44,740 bases of DNA from Lacticaseibacillus suilingensis (lineage in GTDB: Bacteria; Bacillota; Bacilli; Lactobacillales; Lactobacillaceae). The stretch spans positions 1 to 44,740 of the forward strand of contig NZ_BOLV01000020.1 in assembly GCF_016861845.1 (NCBI RefSeq), given 5' to 3'. A program made the position numbers and the translations under genes. Within the stretch, counting starts at the first letter, position 1. Each line of letters opens with the position of its first letter. The notes under the pieces were generated by a model, which worked only from the letters and a program-made list of their open reading frames with translations, was not told the DNA's origin and did not search any database. Below are positions 33,115 to 40,639 of the stretch, piece by piece.

Positions 33115-35448
33115 TTATTCGGCGCGCAACGCGATGGCAGCGTCTTTCTTCGCGGCCATTCGGGCTGGGACATGCCCGCCCAGCAGCGTCAAAATCGTGG
33201 AAATCAGCACCAGGATGATGGCGTGCACCGGATTAAGCACGGCGACGCCACTCAAGCCAGTGACATTGGCCAAGACGGCATTGATTGGGAACGTCAACAG
33301 CCAAGCGACGAAAATCCCAAACAAGCCAGCGCCAAAGCCCAAGATGAAGGTTTCGGCATCGAACACCCGGGTGATGTCTTTCTTCCGGGCCCCCAAGGCT
33401 TTCAGCACACCAATTTCCTTGGTCCGTTCCAAGACTGAGGTGTAGGTGATGATGGCAATCATGATCATTGAAGTGACCAAGGAAATGCCGGCAAAGGCGA
33501 CCAGGACGTAGGTGATGGCGTCCATCAAACCGCCAGTCATATCAGAAACCGTCCCTGCTAGGTCCGTGTAGATGACCTTGTCCGCTTTGGATTTGCCTTT
33601 GTTCCACTTGTCCAGATAAGCCAGCACCTTGTCTTTTTGCTTAAAGGTGGTGGGATAAATCTGCACCGAAGTTGGCGTGGACACGCCGCCCAGCGTGGTC
33701 ATGATGGCAGTGCGAGTCGCTTGATCCATTTGCTGACCAGTCATGATGTTGGTGGTGCTTTGTTTTTGGGCAGCCACAATCGCTGAGGACTTATTTTCAT
33801 CCAGGACTTGCTTGGTTAAAGCAGAGCTGTAAGCAATCCCTGACGCCAGCAAGCCATCAGAGTTCTTGGACTTCACCCGCACGATCCCGGTGATATGCAA
33901 GGTCTTGGTGTTGCTGGACGCCGCGGCCTTGCTCAGATCTTGCGTGGGCAAATAAGTTCCGGTTGGCAGTTTGGTGTAGTAATCATCATTCGCCACCAGC
34001 TGAACCGAGGTGCCAATCAGGTCGTTGAAGTTGAATTTCTGCCCTTCCTTGACGGAAAAGCCCAGGTTCTTCAAGGCGTTGATATTAACGGTGTTTTTCT
34101 TGTCGACCACCAGCACAATGTCTGTCGCCTTCGTTGGGTAGCTACCACTGAGCAGCTTGTAGTACGTCTGCAAGAACGTCTTACCGCTGCTGGTACGCTT
34201 CACAGGATAGACACTGCCGCCAACGCCAGTGGACGCTGCCATCATCGCGCTGGCATCTACGCTGGAACTGTCCGGATTGCTGGTCGAGAAGCTAACGGTT
34301 TGGTACTTGCCATTCACTTTGCGCACCAGGTTCATGCCGGTGCCATAGGTCACCGCGATACTGCGGGCATCTTTGGTCGGCATTTTGTTAATGTAATCCA
34401 GATAACTCTGGGGCAACTTGTTCGTGTGTTGCGCTTTATCCGCCGCACTCTTTTCAGCAGTGACGGTGGAGGATTTCGAGAAAGTCTTGGTTTCTGTCCC
34501 GGTCATCATCGCGTTGGTGTCAGTGCCGACCTGCGAAATCGTGACCGGCATCGAGGCCATGGCCTCACTTTGTGTCTTGTCGATTTGCTTTTGGAAGCCG
34601 TTGGACAACGCCAGCACGACCGCGATGCCGATGATCCCGATACTCGAGGCGAACACGGTGAGGAAAGTGCGACCTTTTTTGGTGCGAATGTTGGTTGCGG
34701 AAAGCTTCAGCGCCGTCCAGTAGCTCATCTTCGTGTGGTTGAGTTTGAAGCCGTCTTGCTTTTCGCTTTCCACATGGGGATTGGAGTCGTGCTTGATTTG
34801 ACCATCGGCAAATTCAATCACCCGGTCGGCGTATTTGTGCGCCAGGTCAGGGTTATGCGTCACCATAATGACCAGGCGCTCTTTGGAGAGCTCCTTGATC
34901 AGTTGCATGATTTCTTCGGAGGTTTGCGAATCCAGCGCGCCGGTGGGCTCATCGGCCAGCAGGATTTCTGGGTCATTGGCAATCGCCCGGGCAATCGCCA
35001 CCCGCTGCATCTGACCACCAGAGAGCTGGCTCGGCTGCTTGTGCATATGATCCTTGAGGCCAACGCGAATCAAGGCGTTTTCGGCGCGTTTTTGCTTCTC
35101 AGCAGCAGGCACGCCAGATAGGGTCATCCCCATCTCCACGTTTTCCATAATGGACAGATGGGAAATCAGATTATACGACTGGAAAATAAACCCGACCGAA
35201 TTGTTGCGGTAGGCATCCCAATCAGCATCTTTAAAGTCTTTGGTGGACTTGCCTTTGATCACCAGATCGCCGGAGTCATACCGGTCCAGGCCACCGATGA
35301 TGTTGAGCATCGTGGTTTTCCCGGACCCGGAAGGCCCAAGGATGGCGACGAATTCCTGCTTCCGAAAGGCAACCGAAACGTCATCTTGCGCCTTCGTGAG
35401 GGTACCGCCGACGTGATAATATTTCTTGATATGTTTAAGTTCTAGCAC
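33115..35448 (-). CDS. ABC transporter, fused ATPase and FtsX-type permease (MacB-like)
   Basis: A fused 777-residue transporter. The N-terminal ATPase has Walker A GPSGSGKTT near residue 38, Q-loop FQSYNLI, signature LSGGQMQRVAIARAI, Walker B ILLADEPTGALD and a switch His in VTHNPD. A linker leads to the permease: one transmembrane helix (FASSIGIIGIAVVLALSNG), a large extracytoplasmic domain of about 350 residues, then three helices near the C terminus and VPARMAAKKDAAIALRAE, the FtsX layout. Such proteins use ATP hydrolysis mechanically to drive export or envelope processes and peptide resistance; the substrate is not readable. The frame is open upstream to 35562, but GAAGGAAG seven bases before a GTG at 35448 and the family start V/M-LELKHIKKYYHVGG support the GTG. 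No two-component system is adjacent. Confidence 0.88.
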   Translation of the reverse strand: MLELKHIKKYYHVGGTLTKAQDDVSVAFRKQEFVAILGPSGSGKTTMLNIIGGLDRYDSGDLVIKGKSTKDFKDADWDAYRNNSVGFIFQSYNLISHLSIMENVEMGMTLSGVPAAEKQKRAENALIRVGLKDHMHKQPSQLSGGQMQRVAIARAIANDPEILLADEPTGALDSQTSEEIMQLIKELSKERLVIMVTHNPDLAHKYADRVIEFADGQIKHDSNPHVESEKQDGFKLNHTKMSYWTALKLSATNIRTKKGRTFLTVFASSIGIIGIAVVLALSNGFQKQIDKTQSEAMASMPVTISQVGTDTNAMMTGTETKTFSKSSTVTAEKSAADKAQHTNKLPQSYLDYINKMPTKDARSIAVTYGTGMNLVRKVNGKYQTVSFSTSNPDSSSVDASAMMAASTGVGGSVYPVKRTSSGKTFLQTYYKLLSGSYPTKATDIVLVVDKKNTVNINALKNLGFSVKEGQKFNFNDLIGTSVQLVANDDYYTKLPTGTYLPTQDLSKAAASSNTKTLHITGIVRVKSKNSDGLLASGIAYSSALTKQVLDENKSSAIVAAQKQSTTNIMTGQQMDQATRTAIMTTLGGVSTPTSVQIYPTTFKQKDKVLAYLDKWNKGKSKADKVIYTDLAGTVSDMTGGLMDAITYVLVAFAGISLVTSMIMIAIITYTSVLERTKEIGVLKALGARKKDITRVFDAETFILGFGAGLFGIFVAWLLTFPINAVLANVTGLSGVAVLNPVHAIILVLISTILTLLGGHVPARMAAKKDAAIALRAE

Positions 35449-35588
35449 TTGAGCACTTCCTTCATCTTTATTGGTTGCTTTCATCATACGCGTTTGCGCT
35501 TCAATCAACCAAGTACAAGTTTCGATTATGACAGGTTGTCGCTTTGGCGGCCTCCGCCTCAAGACTGATTCGTGTTATTTTTTTCACC

Positions 35589-35617
35589 AAAAAAGATGAG
35601 GCTTTGACCTCATCTTT
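35589..35617 (-). terminator. Terminator of the GlsB/small membrane protein operon
   Basis: On the minus strand AAAGATGAGG-TCAAAG-CCTCATCTTT followed by TTTGG, and a further T-run beyond. Confidence 0.85.
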
Positions 35618-35640
35618 CACGGTGCCGAGGAGTCATCAGG

Positions 35641-35862
35641 CTAACGGCGGGAGCGGCGGTACCAAAGTGCCAGCCACCCGCTCAGTAGCGCTAGGCCCAC
35701 AATGCCGGCCACAGCCAGCATAAGCCAATGCAGCGGGCGCCAGTACGACCAGACCAGTGAACGCAAACCAGGCACTGGCCAGACCAGGGCCATCAGCATC
35801 ACGCTTTCCACCAGCCCGAGCAAAATCACCAAAGCAAAGCCGATTTTCAATGCTAGTCGCAT
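35641..35862 (-). CDS. Small membrane protein with two transmembrane helices
   Basis: A 73-residue protein: helix one ALKIGFALVILLGLVESVMLMALVW, a short outside loop with aromatic residues (RSLVWSYWRPLHW), helix two LMLAVAGIVGLALLSGWLALWY, and a basic tail RRSRR. The start at 35862 has GAGGAGG six bases upstream; an ATG five codons earlier is poorer. It follows the GlsB-type gene by 52 bp on the same strand and is likely co-expressed. Size and basic tail recall small partners in alkaline-shock/AmaP loci, but no family is firmly recognised. Confidence 0.7.
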   Translation of the reverse strand: MRLALKIGFALVILLGLVESVMLMALVWPVPGLRSLVWSYWRPLHWLMLAVAGIVGLALLSGWLALWYRRSRR

Positions 35863-35914
35863 CTGCACCCTCCTCACTGCGGCCTAACGCTGATTCAGTT
35901 GATAAGCGTAGGGC

Positions 35915-36184
35915 TTATTTGGCTGCGTCGCCGCGGCCCGCGAAAATGCGCATGAGTAGCGAGATCACGAACACCACTAACGCGGCGCCAATAATCGCCG
36001 GCAGGATGGCCATTCCGGCCACGTTTGGCCCCCAGCTCCCGAAAATATTGCCGCCCACCCATGCGCCGAGCAGGCCGCCAATCAGGTTGCCAATCCAGCC
36101 CCCGGGTAGATTCCGACCAACAATCATCGAGCCAATGGCACCGATGACAGCACCAATAATCAGTACCCAAATGAAATGAAGCAT
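35915..36184 (-). CDS. GlsB/YeaQ/YmgE family stress-response membrane protein
   Basis: An 89-residue glycine-rich membrane protein: MLHFIWVLIIGAVIGAIGSMIVGRNLPGGWIGN is the family signature, followed by LIGGLLGAWVGGNIFG and a last helix ILPAIIGAALVVFVISLLMRIFAG. Members are also called transglycosylase-associated proteins and are induced by envelope or general stress in Bacillota (GlsB of Enterococcus). AAAGGAG is upstream of the ATG. First gene of a likely two-gene operon. Confidence 0.9.
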   Translation of the reverse strand: MLHFIWVLIIGAVIGAIGSMIVGRNLPGGWIGNLIGGLLGAWVGGNIFGSWGPNVAGMAILPAIIGAALVVFVISLLMRIFAGRGDAAK

Positions 36185-36302
36185 GGTCTCACTCCTTTCA
36201 GCTTAAAGTGCCGACAGGACAGTCCTGCCTAGCCTGAGTGTAACGTATCAAGTGAGCAAATAGTATTAATCTGCTTATGATTTCAATAATTAAATAAGTA
36301 AC

Positions 36303-36327
36303 AAAAAGCCCACTGCGATGGGTGAGC
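36303..36327 (-). terminator. Weak terminator after the M50-like protease gene
   Basis: On the minus strand GCTCAC pairs with GTGGGC around an 8-nt loop, then TTTTTG. It lies 17 bp after the stop codon. Confidence 0.6.
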
Positions 36328-36343
36328 CTCGAATTAGTAGCGA

Positions 36344-37027
36344 TTAACGATAGAGCACCCGGCACAGTAGCCAAGTGCCGCCAGCAATGGCGCCGAGCAT
36401 CACAATCAGTCGCGCCAGCAGCCAGTTTAAAGCCACCCACTGGGTTAAAGCGGTCGGTGCCACTGCCCACAGCAGCAAAGCCACGATGACGAGTAACACC
36501 GCCGCCACCGGCAGACCGCGGAGCATCATTTTGATATCGGCGGCAGACAGACTGGCGCCGAGATTGATCAAGAAGACGCCGACCAGCCATGCCAGCGCCC
36601 AACGCCAATCTGGATTAAAGGTGGCCTGGTTAATCAAAGCGAGCGGCACCTGCGGCCAGAACACATATCGAGCGGTGATAAGCTCGAGGGTGCCGCTGAC
36701 CCACAGCGGGGCCCCACCAGCGAAAAACAAGCCGAAGCGCTGCCACAGCGACTTTTGGCGAAACCGCAGCGTCACGTGCCCCGCCGAACTTGCTTGCGGC
36801 CCATCATGCACCGAAAAGTCCGCAATCTGCATGCCAAACAGCCGGCCCAGCAAGGCGTGGCTCAACTCATGAAGCCAGAGGCCCGGCTTGGTGAGCCAAA
36901 GTTGGCTACTATTTTTCCCGCGGACATTGACCAGATGCTGGATGGTGGCGGTATTGAGCCACGAAAGCCCCAAGGCGCCTGCCACTAGAAGCAGGAGCGT
37001 GGCTCCCGCTGTTTGGACAATGATCAT
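36344..37027 (-). CDS. M50B-like membrane metalloprotease
   Basis: A 227-residue integral membrane protein with five or six helices. HELSHALLGRLFGMQIADF holds an HExxH zinc motif (H-E-L-S-H) in a membrane-adjacent position, followed by a GHVTLRF loop and FFAGGAPLWVSGTL. SLSAADIKMMLRG downstream could supply the third ligand (Asp). This pattern matches M50B-type intramembrane peptidases found in Bacillota whose targets are mostly unknown. AGGAGG lies seven bases upstream of the ATG at 37027; an in-frame upstream start at 37090 would run into the tRNA region. The tRNA-Arg lies 55 bp upstream on the same strand. Confidence 0.75.
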   Translation of the reverse strand: MIIVQTAGATLLLLVAGALGLSWLNTATIQHLVNVRGKNSSQLWLTKPGLWLHELSHALLGRLFGMQIADFSVHDGPQASSAGHVTLRFRQKSLWQRFGLFFAGGAPLWVSGTLELITARYVFWPQVPLALINQATFNPDWRWALAWLVGVFLINLGASLSAADIKMMLRGLPVAAVLLVIVALLLWAVAPTALTQWVALNWLLARLIVMLGAIAGGTWLLCRVLYR

Positions 37028-37082
37028 GGCTGCACCTCCTAGAACACAAAGGGCCTCTGATGTGAAATCAGAGGCCAAGCAA

Positions 37083-37156
37083 TGCAACAAGCCGGACTCG
37101 AACCGGCCACCTACAGTTTAGGAAACTGTTGCTCTATCCAGATGAGCTATTGTTGC
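37083..37156 (-). tRNA. tRNA-Arg (CCT anticodon)
   Basis: A 74-nt cloverleaf on the minus strand: acceptor GCAACAA/TTGTTGC with discriminator A, D-loop AGCTCATCTGGATAGAGC, anticodon stem ACAGT-TTCCTAA-ACTGT giving CCT in the loop, and T-arm GCCGG-TTCGAGT-CCGGC. It decodes AGG. No CCA is encoded, so CCA is added after transcription. tRNA genes are common integration sites, but no integrase or att-like duplication was seen on either side. Confidence 0.95.
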
Positions 37157-37218
37157 AGACAAGTACCAGTTTAACCAATTCATTCGCCATCGGCAAATGG
37201 AATTGCCGGGGAGAAAAG

Positions 37219-37641
37219 TTAAATTTGGTCCTGCGAAGCCGCAATTTGCGCCCACATTTTCTTCATGCGGCGTTTCTTACTCCAGCCAATCAAAATCATC
37301 ATCAGCTGGGAATTACGCTTCTTCATCGTTTCGGCGTAATCCACGTCTTCTTGGTAGCTCACTTCAGTCCGACCATCTTCAGTCGGGCGCAGTTCATACC
37401 GCGTGTGATAGGTATCTGGACCCGCAAAGGAATCGAAAGCGTAGGTTTGGTTCTGCACAATCTTGGTGATTTTGATGCGAATGCTACCGCGCGGACCCAT
37501 CGACTTGCGATATTCATAGCCTTGCAACATCGCTGGGGTCAGCGTCTGCCCATTTTCATGGTTGATATCATAAAGCACGGAATCAATGATTCGCTGATAG
37601 AAAAATGCCACTGGGGCGTCAACTGTATCTGTAACCTTCAT
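37219..37641 (-). CDS. DUF3284 family protein
   Basis: A 140-residue cytosolic protein resembling DUF3284, a family common in lactobacilli with an SRPBCC/START-like predicted fold: MKVTDTVDAPVAFFYQRIIDSVLYDI at the start, YEYRKSMGPRGSIRIKITK and YHTRYELRPTEDGRTEVSYQED in the sheet region, then a basic C-terminal helix SQLMMILIGWSKKRRMKKMW. Possibly binds a small hydrophobic ligand. GGAGG lies eight bases before the ATG. Single gene between the tRNA and the helicase operon. Confidence 0.82.
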   Translation of the reverse strand: MKVTDTVDAPVAFFYQRIIDSVLYDINHENGQTLTPAMLQGYEYRKSMGPRGSIRIKITKIVQNQTYAFDSFAGPDTYHTRYELRPTEDGRTEVSYQEDVDYAETMKKRNSQLMMILIGWSKKRRMKKMWAQIAASQDQI

Positions 37642-37766
37642 GGAAAATGCCTCCGAAACTAGCGGTCCCCCGCCGACTTGTATACACTATTATAGCCATA
37701 TTGAAAGCGAAACCGCAAACAGGATCAGACAGCTGGGACCGAGCAAATAAAAATACAACGCGCCAC

Positions 37767-39050
37767 CTATTTCGCCTTGCGCTTCCCTTTATTCTTCCGG
37801 TCGCGCAACCGGTTCTTTTTGTGGGCTTTCTTGGGTGCTGGCGCTGCCGTTTCGCCAGTCACATGGGCATGGCGCTGTGCGGCCGGCGTGTTTGGTTGCG
37901 CTGGCGCCACCGGCTTAGCTTGGCGGGCCGGTTTCGCCTGTTCGACAGGCGCTTCGGTGCTCATTTTGCCGTCATTCAAGTAACCGCGGACGATTTGATA
38001 CTGGGGCACAAGCCGGCGCAAATCGCGCAGGTCATGATCGTCGCCAAGGGTGATGACCATCCCCGCCGCCCCCATCCGGCCGGTGCGGCCTGACCGATGA
38101 ATGTAGGCTTCCGGCCGCGTTGGCGTCTGGTAATTGATTACCGCCGGCAGGTGCGGAATATCGAGGCCCCGGCCGGCCAAATCCGTCACCAGTAGGAGCG
38201 TCACTTTGCCTTTGCGAAAAGCATTCAAGGCGTTCGCCCGGGTGGTGGCGCGGTCGGTGCGGTTCAGCACTGCAAATTTAACGCTTTGATGACTTAGCGT
38301 ACGTGCCACCTTCATCATCACGGCGTTTTGGTTGAAAAAGACCAACGCCTGAAATTTGTCGAGATGGGCCAAGTGCCGCAGCCAAACTTCGCGGTGCGCG
38401 TTATCAGTTTGGACAAAATAATGCGTGACCGACCCTTGGGTATGGTCAATCGCCCGTACATCAATGCGCTCAACATCCTGTCCAAACCACTTTGCCAGCT
38501 CTTGGAACATGGGGCTATCGGTGGCCGAGAAGAAGCCTAGCTGCACATCCGCAGGCGCCGCTTGCGCCAGTTCGCGCACCTGCGACAAGCCCGGCTCGCG
38601 CAGCATTTCGTCGGCCTCATCAATCACCAGCGTCTGCAGCCGCGCCAAACTCACCCGGCGCGAATCCACTAGCTCCAGCAGGCGGCCGGCTGTCGCCACA
38701 ATCACCTCTGGATGCTGTTTCAGCAAGTCGAGCTGGCGCTTGACGTTAGCCGAGCCGGTGACGCCTTGCAAATTCAACCCGGTCGCTTTCGCATACGGCC
38801 GCAGCACATCACGGGTTTGAATGGCCAACTCTTGGGATGGCGCCAAAATCAGAAGCTGAAGGCCATCATCTGGCACCAGTTTCTCTAGCAGCGGCAGGCC
38901 AAACGCGAGCGTTTTGCCAGAACCAGTGGGAGCCAGGCCGACGATGGACTGATCTTGCTTGAGCGGTTGATAAACCGCCGTTTGAATCGGCGTTTCTTCA
39001 GTAAAGCCAGCCGCTTGCCACAGCGGTTGAAAAATGGATGCAATTGCCAT
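37767..39050 (-). CDS. DEAD-box ATP-dependent RNA helicase
   Basis: A 427-residue helicase that remodels RNA using ATP. Motifs in order: Q-motif region with TPIQTAV, Walker A APTGSGKT, PSQELAIQ, VIDEADEM (DEAD), FFSATD (SAT), FFNQNAVM, DLAGRGLDI and HRSGRTGRMG. After about residue 365 comes a basic, Ala/Pro-rich low-complexity tail ending in KKAHKKNRLRDRKNKGKRKAK, which probably binds RNA. Resembles the short CshC/YfmL-type helicases of Bacillus that act in ribosome assembly or cold adaptation. AAGGAGAG lies upstream. The oxidoreductase gene ends 14 bp upstream, so they form an operon. No clear terminator follows. Confidence 0.93.
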   Translation of the reverse strand: MAIASIFQPLWQAAGFTEETPIQTAVYQPLKQDQSIVGLAPTGSGKTLAFGLPLLEKLVPDDGLQLLILAPSQELAIQTRDVLRPYAKATGLNLQGVTGSANVKRQLDLLKQHPEVIVATAGRLLELVDSRRVSLARLQTLVIDEADEMLREPGLSQVRELAQAAPADVQLGFFSATDSPMFQELAKWFGQDVERIDVRAIDHTQGSVTHYFVQTDNAHREVWLRHLAHLDKFQALVFFNQNAVMMKVARTLSHQSVKFAVLNRTDRATTRANALNAFRKGKVTLLLVTDLAGRGLDIPHLPAVINYQTPTRPEAYIHRSGRTGRMGAAGMVITLGDDHDLRDLRRLVPQYQIVRGYLNDGKMSTEAPVEQAKPARQAKPVAPAQPNTPAAQRHAHVTGETAAPAPKKAHKKNRLRDRKNKGKRKAK

Positions 39051-39064
39051 GTTCTCTCCTTACC

Positions 39065-40045
39065 CTATTGTGGGTCGTTGCCAAATTTAATCGTGGTGGT
39101 CGCGCGCAAGTCGCCGAGCACTTGATGAACCTGCTTTGCAAGCTGCCATTGCTGCTCAAAAGCGTTCTGATCATGGGTCATCAAGGCGTGAGCAAAATAC
39201 CGCGCCTCGTCCACCATCGGGTTTGCCGGTTGCGTCACATGCAAGTCAGCCGTTTCTGCCCCCACCAGCTTCAACTCATCGAGGCTACCGGTGGCCCCGA
39301 GCTGCAGCGTGGTTTTGCCAAAATAGATTTCACTGCTAGCGCTGGTGTTGTAGTTTTTCCCAAGCACCAGATTGACGTCGACATCGGCGTAGTGCAAATG
39401 CGCCACGCCGCCGCCGTCGACGCCGCTGGCCAGCATGCTAGGCAGGTAGACAACCTGCTCCGGCACGCCGAACCAAGCCACCGCCGCATAGACTGAATAC
39501 ACACCCAAATCCATCAGCGCCCCGCCGCCAAAGCGCGGGGAGAAAATATTAGGGTTTTCGCCGGCCAGATAGGCATCATAACGGGAAGAATACTTCGCGT
39601 ACACCAGCGTCGCTCCGGTCAACGCTGCCCGCCGCTGTTGCACGAGTGCAGTAATCTTGGCGAAGTTAGGATCGTAGAGATGCCGGGCCGCCTCAAAAAT
39701 CAGGCATTCCGGATGCGCGGCTTGCGCAGATTCAATCAAGGCCAGTTGACTGGGGTGCGTCACCATTGGCTTTTCAACAATCACATGCTTGCCCGCATTC
39801 AGTGCCGCCGCTGCTTGCTCGGCGTGCAGGCCGTTGGGGCTGGCGATATACACCACGTCGAGGTCGCTGGCAAAAAATGCTGGCAGCTCAGTGTAGAGCG
39901 TTGCCTCATGGGTCTTGGCCGCAAAAGCCGCAGCCGTGGCCTCGTGCCGCGAGTAGATCGCAGTCAGCTGATAGTCCCCGGTACTTTCGGCGGCTTCGAC
40001 GAATTGTTGGGTGATCCAGTTGGTCCCAATGATGCCTAATTTCAT
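39065..40045 (-). CDS. Gfo/Idh/MocA family oxidoreductase
   Basis: A 326-residue NAD(P)-dependent dehydrogenase. The N-terminal Rossmann fold starts KLGIIGTNWITQQF; YIASPNGLHAEQAAAALNAGKHVIVEKPM contains the EKP motif with the catalytic Lys of the family. The C-terminal substrate domain includes GGGALMDLGVYSVYAAVAWFG with the conserved Asp-Tyr. Likely acts on a sugar or inositol-type substrate. The start is at 40045 (AAGGAAGG six bases upstream). Transcribed ahead of the DEAD-box helicase. Confidence 0.92.
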   Translation of the reverse strand: MKLGIIGTNWITQQFVEAAESTGDYQLTAIYSRHEATAAAFAAKTHEATLYTELPAFFASDLDVVYIASPNGLHAEQAAAALNAGKHVIVEKPMVTHPSQLALIESAQAAHPECLIFEAARHLYDPNFAKITALVQQRRAALTGATLVYAKYSSRYDAYLAGENPNIFSPRFGGGALMDLGVYSVYAAVAWFGVPEQVVYLPSMLASGVDGGGVAHLHYADVDVNLVLGKNYNTSASSEIYFGKTTLQLGATGSLDELKLVGAETADLHVTQPANPMVDEARYFAHALMTHDQNAFEQQWQLAKQVHQVLGDLRATTTIKFGNDPQ

Positions 40046-40133
40046 GACGCACCTTCCTTTCACATAGCTTCATTCTACCATCTCACCAGCGTCGGTGCCG
40101 CCTGGCTTTTATTGAAATATTTCGCTCATATTA

Positions 40134-40179
40134 TTGTAAACAGAAATATAACCGGATGTAATACTCGGCGTGCTATGAT
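40134..40179 (+). promoter_or_regulatory. Promoter region of the small gene at 40235
   Basis: Two candidates overlap: TTGTAA (40134-40139) with TGTAAT (40157-40162) at 17 bp, and an extended -10 TGCTATGAT at 40171-40179. Either gives a leader of about 50-65 nt. Confidence 0.5.
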
Positions 40180-40234
40180 AAGAGCATCAGAGCAAGGGGT
40201 TGCTCGCACAACACATCAGGGAGGGATGATGGGC

Positions 40235-40597
40235 ATGGCGTCGTTGTTCAAAAAAATGGTCAACTCAATCGAAAAAAAGGTTACGCATCGCAAAACCGAG
40301 CCCACCACACCAACCGCCGTCGAAGCGTTGGCGCTGCAATACACGGGCAAATACGCCTTTTTGGACGAGCTGACGAATAAAACCCACCAGCTGATGATTT
40401 CCCCTGCCCTCAAGATCAAAATTGATGGTAGCACCCTCCCTGGCACGGTCACTGGGATTACCACGGATAAGCTGACCTTCCTCGATCATTACGGCTATCA
40501 GCTCATCATCACCGCCGACAGCGCCGGCCCCGCGACGATTTATGATGAAGCGGAAGACGCCACCTACCAAATTATCAAACCCACGACTGACAATTAA
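40235..40597 (+). CDS. Small cytosolic protein, DUF4828-like
   Basis: A 120-residue protein with a basic N-terminal helix (ASLFKKMVNSIEKKVTHRK) and a predicted beta-rich domain (YTGKYAFLDELTNKTHQLMISPALKIKID, TVTGITTDKLTFLDHYGYQLIITA). This resembles DUF4828, a lactobacillar family of unknown function; the match is by memory of pattern and is uncertain. Three in-frame ATGs lie close together at 40226, 40229 and 40235; GGGAGGG is best spaced (nine bases) for 40235. Ends at a bidirectional terminator. Confidence 0.65.
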   Translation: MASLFKKMVNSIEKKVTHRKTEPTTPTAVEALALQYTGKYAFLDELTNKTHQLMISPALKIKIDGSTLPGTVTGITTDKLTFLDHYGYQLIITADSAGPATIYDEAEDATYQIIKPTTDN

Positions 40598-40639
40598 AAA
40601 AAGGATGATCCGCGCATCACGCGAGTCATCCTTTTTTTA
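40596..40639. terminator. Bidirectional terminator between the DUF4828-like gene and fruA
   Basis: AAGGATGA-TC-CGCG pairs with CGCG-AG-TCATCCTT around CATCA, flanked by A7 on the left and T7 on the right, so it works for both convergent genes. Confidence 0.9.

Noticed and set aside
33895-35121. Open frame of 408 codons on the plus strand
   Set aside because: Antisense to the ABC transporter ATPase/permease; rich in His, Arg and Gly as expected for a shadow of GC-biased coding sequence.
35641-36184. AmaP/DUF2273/Asp23 alkaline-shock locus
   Set aside because: Only the GlsB-type protein is present; no Asp23 or DUF2273 protein was found nearby and the 73-residue protein is too short for AmaP.
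37083-37156. tRNA-Arg as an integration site for a genomic island
   Set aside because: No integrase gene and no repeat of the tRNA 3' end were seen on either side within the window.
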